NCBI GenBank assembly: GCA_033964015.1
Contig: CM066914.1
Coordinates: 22,558,234 to 22,622,233, forward strand
Reading direction: 5' to 3'
DNA: 64,000 nt
Source: Scolanthus callimorphus
Lineage: Eukaryota; Cnidaria; Anthozoa; Actiniaria; Edwardsiidae
Made by a program: the position numbers and the translations under genes. Below, piece after piece: positions 24,976 through 36,759 of this stretch. Positions within the stretch are counted from its first letter, which is position 1. The number at the start of each line of letters is the position of its first letter. The notes under the pieces are model-generated. The model was not told the origin of the DNA, did not search any database, and was given only the letters and a program-made list of their open reading frames with translations.

Positions 24976-26353
24976 CTAAGGGGCCGACCATTTAACTTTT
25001 GAGGGGGGGGGTGGGCTTTTTTGAAAATAAATTTCTTGCACGGCCCTCGGGGCCCAAAAAAAATCCTGCAGGAATTGGTGCAAGGAAAAAAAAATCCTGC
25101 ATGGGGGCGAGGAGGGGAAGGAGAAGGCTGAAGGAGGAAAAAGTAAGGACTTGGTCGCCCTGCACTTTTAACTATTTTATTTAGCCAACGTGTGGTTCCA
25201 GGAAATATCCATCCCCCCACCCCTCTACACAAAGAAAATTGTATTTTATTTTTAATAAAATATGAAAAAGTTTGTATGGATGTACATGTACTATTGCCTT
25301 TATTTCAATATATGCCATTTTAACAGTGTTGTGAATAAAAATAACTAATTCTCTGATACAATCAATACTGTATTTTAAGAACTGCAAATACACGAATGTT
25401 TCTAAATGTGGCTGCCTGTACATTTGCTTTGCCAACAGTATGGTAACAATCTCAAAAATTTATTAATTAATTTCAATATTGCATCTGTAAATCATAAATA
25501 ACTGGAACGTGTGAATCCGTTCAAGAATTCCCTTCGAAGATTCACTATATTTTTTTCTCTATATATATATGCATTTATATATAACATATTTTTTTACAAA
25601 TCTAAAAAAATTTCATTCTTTCAAAATATAAATATAAGTGCAAAAAAATGATATATATCTGTATAATATATTCAAACATGCATAGTTTCTTTGAAAATTT
25701 TAAATTGATGAATGAATGCCCACATTAAATAAAATACTGTGTTCATTTATTACAGCTACAATACTTTGCAGTTTTCTTGTTACTTCCATTGTCATAAATC
25801 TGCAAACTCTTCAACAACCACCAAACAGCGTTTTGAATTCCTTCAATATATAACTGACAGGCAGTGACGTGCTTGTCTGAAGCCTAAAGACAATTGATTG
25901 AGAGAAGTCAGAACCCAGTTTGGCGACTGGAAATAGAAAGCAAGAGAAATGGGAAATCATACTTTTCACATGAATGTGTGGGTTTTATGCAAAATTTTCC
26001 TGTGTATGCCTGATGAAATAATGGAAAATTGTAATTTCTTTGTTTCATTCTTGTATCTTTATCGAATATAGCCACCCTTCAGCTGCAAGGAATATTGGTG
26101 GGGGTAAAAACCAAACATAAAGCTTTTAAAAAATACACAAAATTTCATGGCTGTCATTACTGAAGACCATTGACCACTGCTTCTATCTTTCTTTTCTCTC
26201 ACATTCTTCTATTAAATATGTATGCAATTCTATTTCTTTGTTTATCTTTGAATATTGACAAACTTCTCTGATATGGAAAGTGTTACACATTCATGTAAAA
26301 CACATTTTTTTTGCTTTTTCCATTTACTTTAAAATCCAAACTTTTTGGGATAT

Positions 26354-27990
26354 TCAATCTATTACCTCCTCTACTTCCTCTTCCTCTTCCTCTTCCTGAT
26401 CCCTGAATGGTTGCTTCGACTTCTCTTTCTTCTTGTTCTTTTCTGTTTTCCTTTTCTTGAGTTTATCTTGTCCAGAAGCCCCGTACTTCGAAAAACACTG
26501 TGTTACAAGCGATTCAGCATGCTGGAGCCTGGCATCTAAAACAGTTTGTACCTCTTGAAAAGCATTTTTCAGTGGCTTGTAGAATTCATACCTTTCTGAT
26601 TTTCCTAAAAAAAAAGAAAATAGGAGTGCTGCATCATATAAATAAAAAATAAAATATTTTGCCCTTGATTTTGGACACAATGGAAATACTTCAACTTTAA
26701 ATTTGCAGCGCATCCAATGATTATGAGGGAAAAATGTCTTTGCAACGAAATCAAGATTCCACAGTAGAAGATTCTGTTTAAATTTCACATTCGTAAATTC
26801 CGGGTTTATTATAGTAATATTGTCTTCATATTTGCCTTGGATATTAATTTATGGCAGTCACGCAAAGAAAGATGGCAAATATCTACACGTTTAACTTGGC
26901 TTGGAAGTCTGGAAAGTGTAGAGTATTGTAAAAACAAAGCAAGGTATTTCTATTTGCCTATATCAACTGTGTATCATTTGACTGTGTATCATTTGATAGG
27001 GTAGTAGATTGCCAATGAAAACTATGTCGCTTGAAACAATTCTTCTCATTTCATCAAATCCTATTGCACAGGTGCATGTGCAATGTGCTGGTGAGTCCTA
27101 CCTGATTTGACCTTCCCAGATGACTCACATGCATCTGCAATGACATCAAACACTGTGGCCTGGTGCTTTTCATTGGTGCTTGATAGGCTCTCAAGGGCTT
27201 CCTTCACTTCCACGCAGGATTCGTAGTCTGCCCTTTTCAATGATTTGTCTGTTAGTGCCTTTACAAAGGGAAATTTCTCATCTAGAACTGACAGTGTTCC
27301 ATAGATACTCTTCTTCTTGTAGTATAGAGTCCAACCGTTTGTGTTTTTTTCTAGAGCCAATAATAGGGTGACCCGTTTGTCTCGTTCTGCCCTGGCCCAG
27401 CTCTCACAGAGTCTTTGGTTTGTGAAGCGATGGTAATTTGCCTCGCACATCTTCAAAATAAAACTATTACTTGCCCTCTGAAACGGATTTAAGGGATTAC
27501 TGTAGTAGAGGCTTTTCCACTTTTTCGTCAAAGTGCTGGTTGACACTACTACACTTTTTCCTCCATCTCGGGTTCCAAAGAATCCTTGAAAGGCGAGCGG
27601 AAGCTCCACAACAACCGCTTTGTTGTTTGTCACAAGGGAAGATACTCCAAAATGTTGCTGCCGTGTCCCTCTTTTCCCCTGTTCTTTTCTTTCCTTCCAC
27701 TCAGTAAAGACTCTACTGAGCCGTTTAGCTTGGAATTTGCTCATCCCAAACTCAGACATGGCATCGCCTTCGGATACGTCCTGTAGGTGAGAGATTGCTG
27801 TCACACCAGACTCTGCCATTTTGGTGTAGAATAGTTCAAGGGAATTTGCTTTCAGCCAAGAATCCAGTGTCTCCTCGCAATCTTGTTCATTTTCTTCTGT
27901 ACTTGGATTAATTGCTTGGGATTTGCAAGGAGTACAAGGAATAGATTCGTTCGACTGTTGTGAAGACGTTTCGGTCGAGTCGTCCGCCAT
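26354..27990 (-). CDS. SAM-domain protein encoded by the transposon (two exons)
   Basis: Exons 27990-27102 and 26604-26354 give 379 residues. The donor is AATCAG|GTAGGA and the acceptor tttttttag|GAAAAT; phase 1 is kept. Start chosen: ATGGCGGACGAC at 27990, with a good Kozak context; the frame also opens 30 bases upstream. Residues about 35-105 look like a SAM domain (LDSWLKANSLELFYTKM and later FGMSKFQAKRLSRVF), a helical protein- or RNA-binding fold. The middle, about 120-300, is unfamiliar. The C-terminus is a Lys-rich segment followed by an acidic run (EEEEEEEVEEVID). It lies inside the TIRs and is transcribed away from the transposase gene, so it is probably a second transposon protein, perhaps a DNA-binding or assembly partner; that role is inference. 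Confidence 0.78.
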
Positions 27991-28087
27991 GTTTGTTGTT
28001 TTGACTACAGCGCATTGCATTATGGGGATTCTTTTTTGAAAGGTTACCGCTGACCATCCTGCTTCTCGCTCTGCCCTGATTTTCTAT
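27991..28087. promoter_or_regulatory. Shared bidirectional promoter region of the transposon genes
   Basis: Only about 100 bases separate the ATG of the minus-strand SAM gene from the first in-frame ATG of the plus-strand transposase gene (28088; 28151 and 28163 are alternatives). Both transcripts must start in or near this stretch. No TATA box is seen. Confidence 0.5.
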
Positions 28088-31000
28088 ATGATCGCGGGCG
28101 CTTGTCATTTCGGCAGGAAATGCTTGCGAGAGGTGCGAGAATACACATGGATGACCGGGCACATGGATTCCTCGCAAGCTTCAACGAGCCATCCTAGCCG
28201 ATCAAGGCAGAGAAATTCCTTCCTTTCGCAAGGATTGTCCAATTTACGCATTTCACTATGCAATATGACGATTCAAGAGGCTAGATCCAATCTCAAAGAC
28301 AATATTTCCAGGTCGATTTCTTCATCGAAAGTGAGTTCATATTCTTCTCTTTTGTATTTACTCGACGAGCTATCAGTAAAAACATGTTTGCCATTTCATG
28401 TTGCGTTTGATGAGTACGCTGCAAGACTAGAAAAGCCGGTGAGCGTTACAAAGAGACATTCACGAGTGCAATTCCGAGATCTTCTGCTCCAAAAGAATGG
28501 ACTGCCTGTCGTCTTGGTGTATGTTAGAAATGAAGTGTATTTGCTGCTTCTGGAGAGACCCGTTGAAAATATCTCCCTTTGCAAAGGCATTGATCAAATT
28601 TTAGAGGATAGCCTGGAAGATACTACTGTAATTGGTGTGCACAGGCATTCACTTTTGCACCTTACTTCAATATTCCCTATGTTGAAAAAGCTTCTTTCAT
28701 CTGCAATAGACTTTGCCGTAGTGTTCTGTATATTAAACCTGTTATTGTCAAGAACGACACTAAAAATGATGTTGGGTGTGAATGAGAGTTTTTCAAGACG
28801 AATACATGCAGAAACTATCCAGTTTGCACAAGAAGTAGAGGTCAAAGAGGAAGAAGCTGGTGATAAAGCAGAAGAACAGCTTGACAACATTATCTCCAAA
28901 ATTACTAAGGAAACAGAGAAAGAATTGGAACAACTTGATAAAAAAGAAAGAGATGTGACCCTGATGAAGTAAGTGATATAGAGTTTGATCTTTCCAACAA
29001 ACGTCAGCGCCTCGATAGATTGAAATCAGGAAAGGCAGCCAACTACAAGAAGAGAGTGAAAAGAAATATGTTTCACAAGTGGAGGCTAGGACTTAGAAGG
29101 CAACTTGGCAAACGTAAAGGCAACACAAGAATAGACAGAGGTGCAGAAAAGGCAGTTTATAATGTGCTATATGAGCAGCTCAAAGCCCATGAAAGAAGAC
29201 ATGGGGATGAAGGAACAGGTTACATTGATGAGAGAAGAATACAGGGAAGGGAGTTACGACGGATAGCAAATGACTATTTGAAATCAAAGGGCCTTCCTCT
29301 GGTCAAGAGCAAAGAAACTGTCAGATCCTGGGGGAAACCTAAAAACAAGAGGTCTATACAAGCTTTACAACACAGAGGCAAAGGTCTGTGGAAGACCAGG
29401 CGATCTGACAAGAAATCATCAGATGTTCATGTCAATGTCCATTACAACAGGGCTCATTGCAAGAACTACACCAGGCTTATATTCCAAAAGGACTCCCCTT
29501 ATCGTAAGTTTGCTGTCAGAAGGGCTATGGATGATAAGGCCTATCTGCGGTGCGGAACATCTGAAGGATTTAGCAGACCTATTCACACCCCTTTCCAGAT
29601 TTCCTCAGAAAATCTACAGTTCAAACTACCATCGTCTGACTATCCCGAGGATTGTGGTTACATCTCACCGGGGGTCATTTTGATCGTAAATGACATGCAG
29701 GAAGTAAGTTATAGGAACACTGACAAGTTTGTCAGAGAAGACGTGACAGTGACTGTCACCTGCAAACCCAAGAAATGCTACCCAAGTTCGGCTACCAACT
29801 GGATGAATGACTTGTATAGTACGCGGTACTTATTTCCTGAGGAACATGAAGTGCCAGATAATGATGATAACGAAATTGACACTCAGAAAGACACTCAGCT
29901 AAGCAGGGATGCAAAAACATGGCTTCTTGTTATAAGGGACTCACTTTTTCAGTTTGAATGTATGAACATCGAAGAGGATTACATCCGTTGTTTGCAAGGT
30001 GGAGAATACCTTGAGCGAGAACTTCTTAGAATCAATGTGCTCTTGGAGCGTATCAGAAAAGGAAAACCTTTCCTTGAGAACAGCAATGGCTTGAGGCTAC
30101 ATGAGCTGGAAGCTGTCATCCTCTCTCTAGAGACTTTGAAAGGTACGAACAGTGTTTTACTATCAAGGATATGAAATATTATTGTTATATGAAGATTCAT
30201 CTTTCCAGGAATATGATAATAAGTTAGAATTTAAACTTCATAATGAAAAAAAAAAGGCTTAGCAAAGGCATGAAACCTTTATGTAAGCAATTACGCCATA
30301 TCAAGGCTATGTCATTTTGGCGTATTTTTTTGGGTAACCCCTCTCATTTCAATCAGCCCCCCTCCCTGATAAAAAATGAATGGTCCCTTATACATATTGA
30401 TAATTGTTCTGATTTGACATTGTGCCCTGAAATGAGAAAAACTAATTATAGTACTATTTTTTTATAGATGTGGTGCAATGCAGCTCTCAGAACAACACTG
30501 ACAAGGTTTTGGCTGCCTTCTCAACTGCAGAGCTAGTTGTGAAGAGTTGTCGTATGTACATAGAACTTCTTGATCTACCAAAACACAGGTATTTTGCTAT
30601 ATACAACATCACAGGTGAAATATTCTATGCTTTTCCCTGCATTAGACTGGAGTCTTATGCAGGGCAAAGCGTAGAATATTTCACCTGTAATCTCTGGTGC
30701 ATGCATGGTAATACTTGTGGATGTGACTACAATGCTGGACAAAATGGTTGATAAAAAGTTACACATTTGGTCCATCAAATCAATGTTGGGGAAGCCCAGA
30801 AGTGATTCTTTCCAAATGCTTAACATTGAGCACTGGGGAGAGGAGGAAGACAAAGTTCTCTTTAATAATCAGGATTATATGCAAATGTCTCATGCCTTGT
30901 CCAGGATTGTAGATCTTTCTATTTTTCAGGGTCAGTGCTCACATTCACACTCAGACATTATCTATATTTTCAGGCCAATTGATATCCAGACTAGCGACGC

Positions 31001-34000
31001 TGGGCCAGGTGTGTCTTGCCATGAAAAGTTAGTCCAGATCAGAATGGCAGAGTATTTTCAAGTATTCAATCTGGACATGCAGGCCCGCGTTCACTATGCC
31101 CCAAATGACTCTAGATCACACATTGCTGAGCAGGTGATGCGCAGCCTGAATGAAGCAACTGGTGATGGCAGATCAATCCCCATCCCAAAGATTCCAATGT
31201 TTGAAGGCATGAACGAGGGTCAGGTTTGTAGTCTGACTCAGGACGACTTCAGTGAACTGGAATCTAAACGGCAGAAAGAAATCGCTGAGCAGTGCGCAGA
31301 AAATGTCATGCGGCGCTATCAAGGAAAAAAGTGTATGGGCACCACCATCCATGCTCGTGTCCCCAGCTACGTTGATTCAGAACAGTTTTTCTTTGACGAT
31401 GAATACATGAAGAAGGTTCACCTCTCATCACCATCAAAGCAACGTTCTTGTGCTGGGAGTGCATACTATTTTCAACAAGTACAGTTTATCAAAGACCACT
31501 ATGTGGTGTATGATGGAGCCATGGAAGGCATCAGGAATGGGTGCTTTAACGGAGAACACATGTGCAGCATTCATGAAGATATTTTGGGAGTTGAATGGAG
31601 AGGGTCTCCTATAAACAGAGTGCCTGCCCCAGTGCCCGAACAGGATGGGAACGATCTGGATTTCACTACAAGAATCCAGATCTGTCTTACAACCCCCAGA
31701 AAGAAGAAGAAATCAAGATTGACGAGTTCTGTCCACGAGTGAAATTAGAAGAAGTGATCAAAGACGTAGGCCCCATTGAGATCAGAGAGAGAGAAAGTAA
31801 TGAAGAAGGAGAGCAGGGCAAGTATGATCAGAATGAAACCCTCAAGAAGATGTTAAGCCATGTTGATGACTTAGTAGAGCTATATGCCGGAGAAGACCTC
31901 AGAAGGGCCGTAACGGCTGAAATCAATAGAAGGTACTATATGATGTTAAAATCATATTCTGCAAAAGAGTCTAGAGCTGCTGCCAAAGCTAAAGAGCTTT
32001 CAAAATCAGTACATGATATAGACTGGAAACAGGCCATAGAGGATGGGACTATCGAAAAAATGTATGTACAACAGCTGAACTTATACTTACAGGATATTGC
32101 AGGATTTAGAAAAGCGGCTCTACAGGAGAAAGGGTTTTCCAAAGCAGACAAGATTCAAGAAGTTAAACGCCACTTCTACAGAACTACAGTTAGGCAGTCT
32201 TCAAATGCAACCAAATGTGCTCAGCCTCAGGCAACATTACCAACAGCTAAGTCATCGGCAAGACAAGTGCCATCACCAAAGCAGGCCACTTGGCCACCTC
32301 AGGCGCAGCCACCACCTCAGGCGCAGCCACCACCTCAGGCGCAGCCACCACCTCAGACGCAGCCACCACCTCAGGCCCAGCCACCACCTCAGGCACAGCC
32401 ACCACCTCAGGCACGGCCACCACCTCAGACACGACCACCACCTCAGGCCCAGCCACCACCTCAGGCCCGGCCACCACCTCAGGCCTGGCCACCACCTCAG
32501 GCACAGCCACCACCCCAGGCACAGCCACCACCTCAGGCGCAGCCACCACCTAAGGCACAGCCACCACCTCAGTCACGGCCACCACCTCAGGCCCAGCCAC
32601 CACCTCAGGCACGACCACCACCTCAGGCACAGCCACCACCTCAGGCACCACTTATGATTATTCCCTGGGGTGGTCAGACATCATTTCTTGGACACTGGGT
32701 TCAGCTGAAGAACACCTGCACCATTGATAATTGTCTAATGATCTTACATGCATTGGTTTCTGAGTCCAAGAAGATACGTCTGTACATAGAGAATAGCAAT
32801 GAGCTTGTGGCCCAGAGACTGTGCAGATCATTAACCTTGATAGAAAGAGGGAATTTCTCTGAAGCCAAAATGCAATGGCTAAATGGGTGTGTACCCCTTA
32901 AAGTGGGAGCTAATGACACCATCGACATCTGGGGTAATGAAGAGAACCTGTTCACCCAGTTTCTCATTCCACTTATGCGTTCGAAGGTGGCATCCTCCTG
33001 TTCCTCTGCATTCTGTCCAGTTCCAGGGGCTTCTGTGAGATGGGCCAACACCGTTGCACTGAGGTAGGTTTAATATAAAGCCAGTGCACTGAATATGTGC
33101 TGTGTAAAATAACTCCAGTGCAAGACAACTATAAAAAAGGTTCAGGCAATCCTTGCCAAATATTGTTACTTTAATATTTATGGTATGTCTTGGGGGCCTC
33201 CATTGCCCAGAGGAAGAGTGTATACTTTACTCGGAAAATCGGCAAGCTTTGTGATTGATGGATTAGACAATGGCTATTGTTACATATATATGTTTGTGAG
33301 TGCACAAATGCAATTCTTCATTTTGTCTGATTCAATAATAATGCCCTTTTCTGACTGTTTTCAGCATCCAGAACTACAGACTCCCTGGGATGAGCTTGTT
33401 AGAATCGATGTTGGAAGCTTGGGTGAAATGTGGAAGGCATACAAGATGCAGCAGGCGTTTCCCAAGTGGTTTTGTCCCAACCGGTGCGCCTTTTTACTAT
33501 GGGACATCGACAGTGCCAGATGGCCGAGGGGGACATGTGTAAGCTTTTATAAACTCTTCTTTGAGAACTGATTGCACTCTTCAAAGTCATCAACTTAAGT
33601 TCAAGATTGTACAAACCTTATTCCTTTTTATATGTTGTAATCTTGTCATATTGTTTTTTCGATGGGTTAATAAAAACGCACAATGATTGTTCAAAATAAT
33701 TTGTGCTGTTAAAATCTGTAGTATACCAAAGTTCAAATTGCAATAGCTCCTTTTATCCTATTTTACACCCACACGCAGTTTAAAATATATAATAAGCATC
33801 ATCCTTTAAAAATTAATTTGCCATTTTGTTTAGATTGGTACAGCATGCATACTGTGATGGAATCCGCATGCAGACTGATCGCCAGTTCCCAGATGGCCCA
33901 CCTCTGCTGCTTGTTATAAATGCAGAGTTCCTGGCCACCTCAGGAGTACTAGCCACAGAAGCAGACTTCCCCCCACAAATCACGTTCCTTGGAAAGAGGT

Positions 34001-34278
34001 ACTTAAATTCATAAAACGATTGCATTTGAAATGCAAACCTACATAGGATGGCAAATTTCAATTGACGAAATTTAATAATATTCATCTTACTTTCTTGCAG
34101 CTACACGCTTTATGGCCTCACCTTTTATGCTAGTCACCATTATACTTGCAAAATCAACGTTTGTGGGAACTGGTTGGCCTATGATGGTTTAAAAGAGATG
34201 AGAAGCCCTGGAAGCGGTCTCCAGCGACACACCAAAGCACATGGAACACCATCCCATTGCTTTTATATTCAAAACTAG
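28088..34278 (+). CDS. DDE-transposase-like protein fused to a USP-like cysteine peptidase domain
   Basis: Segments: 28088-30142, 30468-33063, 33365-33538, 33834-33998, 34101-34278, with good GT-AG sites. Two single-base breaks (CCC at 28959-28961, TTT at 31661-31663) and a 79-base palindrome (30611-30689) interrupt it; allowing for these, every phase fits and the protein is about 1,695 residues. In order: unknown N-terminus with acidic coiled coil; basic segment; RNase H-like region with MDDKAYLRCGTSEG, then SDAGPG and, 43 residues between, AEQVMRSLN (candidate D, D, E); coiled coil; about 20 PPPQAQ repeats; a USP-like domain with a Cys box LKNTCTIDNCL and a His box YASHHY...GNWLAYDGLKE. AATAAA stands near 34668. 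Probably the element's transposase; the peptidase may act on ubiquitin-like conjugates (inference). Confidence 0.75.
30611..30689. mobile_element. 79-base palindromic insertion in the transposase frame
   Basis: Almost the whole segment is one hairpin: arms acaggtgaaatattcta and its complement, about 32 bases each with two mismatches, and a loop that is itself palindromic (agactggagtct). ATC stands on both sides (30608-30610 and 30690-30692). Removing the insert and one ATC exactly rejoins the two reading frames (RYFAIYNI to SGACMVILVDV). Confidence 0.75.
32289..32650 (+). repeat. 18-base tandem repeat encoding PPPQAQ
   Basis: About 20 copies of ccaccacctcaggcgcag with small changes form a Pro/Gln linker between the coiled-coil part and the USP-like domain. 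The period is a multiple of three, and all nearby frames stay open, which creates false frames on both strands. Confidence 0.95.
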
Positions 34279-35384
34279 AAATTTACAGTTGTATTTCTAA
34301 GGTTACAGAACATGTTTGGTGCACTTTTTGGTAAAAGGGCAATAATTTTGCAAATACTAGTTGTTTCCTATAAGATCTCATTTTAATTTGGGTTCGCTCG
34401 TGCATCAGTGATTTTCTATGAGGAGAAATACTGAATTTTGGACTAGTTCCTTCATGTCATACTAGACCCCTTTTTGCTATTACATCACGACGAAATTGAA
34501 TATTGAAATTCCCTTACCATTTTAAAAGCATATAGCTGCTGCATAGTAGGGAAATGATTCATTTCTGTAAGTGTAGAACTCTTCAATAGAGATGGTAGGT
34601 TTTGGCATTTGTGCCTCAGTATACTCCAATGTATTTCGTCAATACGATTTCTATTTTCTAGTTCAACAATAAAATCTCAGCCCTGTGAAATAGTCTTAAA
34701 ATACACTGACTAGAAATGGACAAGCAGCGCTATTTCAGCGGTTTGGTAGATTGCTGAAAAAAAAATTCCTGCAGGCCTTCTACACGGCAAAAAAATTCTT
34801 GCACGCCGAGCGCTCCGGAAAAAAATATCTTGCACCGACAAAAAAGCCCACCCCCCCCTCAAAAGTTAAATGTCGGCCCCTAAAACCTCTCTAGCTTTCG
34901 CTACGAAAGAATTCTAGCATGCCTCCATATCTACGATTTAAAAATACATTGAAAACTATCATCTGACAAAACATTGGGGCTTTAGCCTAAAATGCGCAAT
35001 TTCCTCGAAAATTTGCTCTAATCCGCCGGACTAAAATACTGGTTGAATGGAACAATAGCACAAAAGCAAATTAACAAGGCATGATTTGTAAATTTAGCTC
35101 TTGAACTTTCTATTTAATTCCATAACATGGTTGTAAAATAACTTTAATATAATGAATGTATAATAAATTATAAAGTTTTGTTCTGGCTATTTATTTGTAG
35201 CTCAACAGAAGGGATTCTGTTTGCTATATTATTTAAAGGAGGTTACTACGAACGGGGATAAGAATGCAATTCATATGCTATAATATTTTATTACATTCAC
35301 AATATTAACAATATCTACATCATTTCGAAGAGATAAAAACAATGTGGTCTAAGTCATTTACCCTGATAGTACAATACTAGGCCC

Positions 35385-35992
35385 CGCCAAGTGAAGTGGA
35401 CCTTTATAGGCGGATTTATTGTGACGTCAGTGTTTACATATTTGAAGCATCCGTGAAAATCAGCAAGCGTAACGGAGCTACAAAAATAATTGTCCTGATT
35501 TTCAATAGCGCCTGGTGAATGAAGCGTAATTAGAAATTTTTACGTTCGTCATTCAAATTATGAGCGCATGGCGATAAGTTCAATTTACAGAAAACATGAG
35601 GGGTAATGAGCTTCTTGCTACCCAAGAAATTCAGGGCTATTGAAAATGCCTCTTTGCTCTTTAAAGATGTTCGTGAGATGAAATAATTGCTATTCCTAAG
35701 AACATATTGACGTTTACGTTCGTTTTGGAGGCTCTACGCATGTTTTTAAAAATGAGTGGATTGCTGTGTGGCAAACGGTTCACTAGCCCACATATTTTCA
35801 CCAAAATGAACATTTAACTACGCCCTTACATTTGAATGTTAAACCTTCAAATTTCAGAGTAGGTTTCATTTGCTGTCCGCTATTCATATTCAGTGCTGAT
35901 TATTTTCGAACTCCTTCAAACGTTCTGAATCTAGACCCTGCTTATGCAAATGAGCCCAAACTGTAAACACGAAATCCCCCTATAGGGTATTT
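35385..35992. mobile_element. MITE, copy 1 of a family also at 59905-60305
   Basis: Begins near cctttataggcggattta and ends near ccctatagggta, with inner words tgacgtcagtgtttac and gaccctgcttatgcaaatga. It matches 59905-60305 in inverse orientation. It stands 350 bases outside the 10.7-kb transposon. No coding function. Confidence 0.7.
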
Positions 35993-35996
35993 TGTC

Positions 35997-36149
35997 AATG
36001 GACGATTCCAGCTATAATGAATGTGCCCGCTGCATGTCGGTAGTTGTGTTACATTCCACGAACCAATTGTCTTGTATACGCGGGTTACATCCAAAGGCAT
36101 TTCTAAAGAAAAGAGAGAGCGCTCGCTTATAGCTGGAATCGTCCATTGC
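35997..36149. mobile_element. MITE with 21-base terminal inverted repeats
   Basis: Ends caatggacgattccagctat and its complement at 36129-36149. It matches the element in the LGR intron at 16133-16275. No coding function. Confidence 0.8.
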
Positions 36150-36185
36150 CTGAGCTGTTTTGAAGAGTGTTTCAGCTACGGTATG

Positions 36186-36440
36186 TATAGGGCCATTCCA
36201 TTTTTTTTTATCTGCAACTCCCCTACACATATAGAAGTTTTTCCGAGGGGGTGTAAGAAAAAACCTCTTCGTGGTTTCTTCCGAGAGCGTGCAAGAAAAA
36301 AAAAAAAGAAGCCTATTCCGTGGGTTTTTCCGAGGGGGTGCAATCCCCAAAAGGCTCTTCCGTAGGTATTTCCGAGGGGGTAGAGCAATAATTTCCGAGG
36401 GGGTTGCTAGAGAAAATGACTAGAAATGGAATGGCCCTAA
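36186..36440. mobile_element. MITE with internal tttccgagggggt repeats
   Basis: Inverted ends TAGGGCCATTCCATTT and its complement (36186-36201 and 36424-36440). Inside are five copies of ttccgagggggt, some followed by gcaagaaaa-like words. The frames on both strands are by-products. Confidence 0.75.
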
Positions 36441-36759
36441 ACACTGTGCATATTATCAGAGATTTGGCAGTCTAAATTTCCAATTTTAAAAGGGGTTGTA
36501 TGGGAATTCTGAACGTATGTATGAAATGCTGATATAGGGGTCTGATATGGGCCACCACGATTCGTTAGTTTATTAGGAATAAAAATACGTTAATCTAAAA
36601 CTATCCCTACCTTCCAGCGCTGAGATGAGGAATTCCAGAGGACTTGCAAACCTCATTGCCCAAAGAATTAACTAATTTGGAAATTCCATAGCGTTGGCCG
36701 GGTCGTAGGTCTGATTCTGGTCCGCGTCATCAGGCGAACGAACCGCTCGCCAATCCACA

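Larger units (their letters stand above)
24337..35031. mobile_element. 10.7-kb DNA transposon with long TIRs and two divergent genes
   Basis: The left end begins GTCCGGCGGATTAG and the right end is its exact complement ending at 35031. The inverted match continues inward: 24337-24478 against 34890-35031 (shared gatatggaggca and cgtagcgaaagctaga), then 24979-25100 against 34743-34886 (ggggccgac, atttaacttttgag, a G tract and tcctgcaggaatt). Outside the ends stand TAAATA on the left and TAAAATA on the right, a possible imperfect target duplication. Inside are a SAM-domain gene on the minus strand and a transposase/peptidase gene on the plus strand, sharing one promoter region. A separate MITE interrupts the left TIR. 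The superfamily is not recognised. Confidence 0.82.

Noticed and set aside
28969..29029. Intron from GTAAGT at 28969 to an AG at 29028 instead of a frameshift
   Set aside because: Splicing there would put the downstream exon in the wrong frame and delete a strongly coding stretch (DEVSDIEFDLSNKRQRLD).
32097..32657. Second and third frames through the PPPQAQ repeat (SHHLRR, EVVAVP types)
   Set aside because: Artefacts of an 18-base repeat without stops in any frame.
33185..33571. Alternative frame LVRIDVGSLGEMWKAY across transposase exon 33365-33538
   Set aside because: It looks protein-like, but it would need phase 0 on both sides and the next exon then hits a stop; the chosen frame joins cleanly to exons 33834 and 34101.
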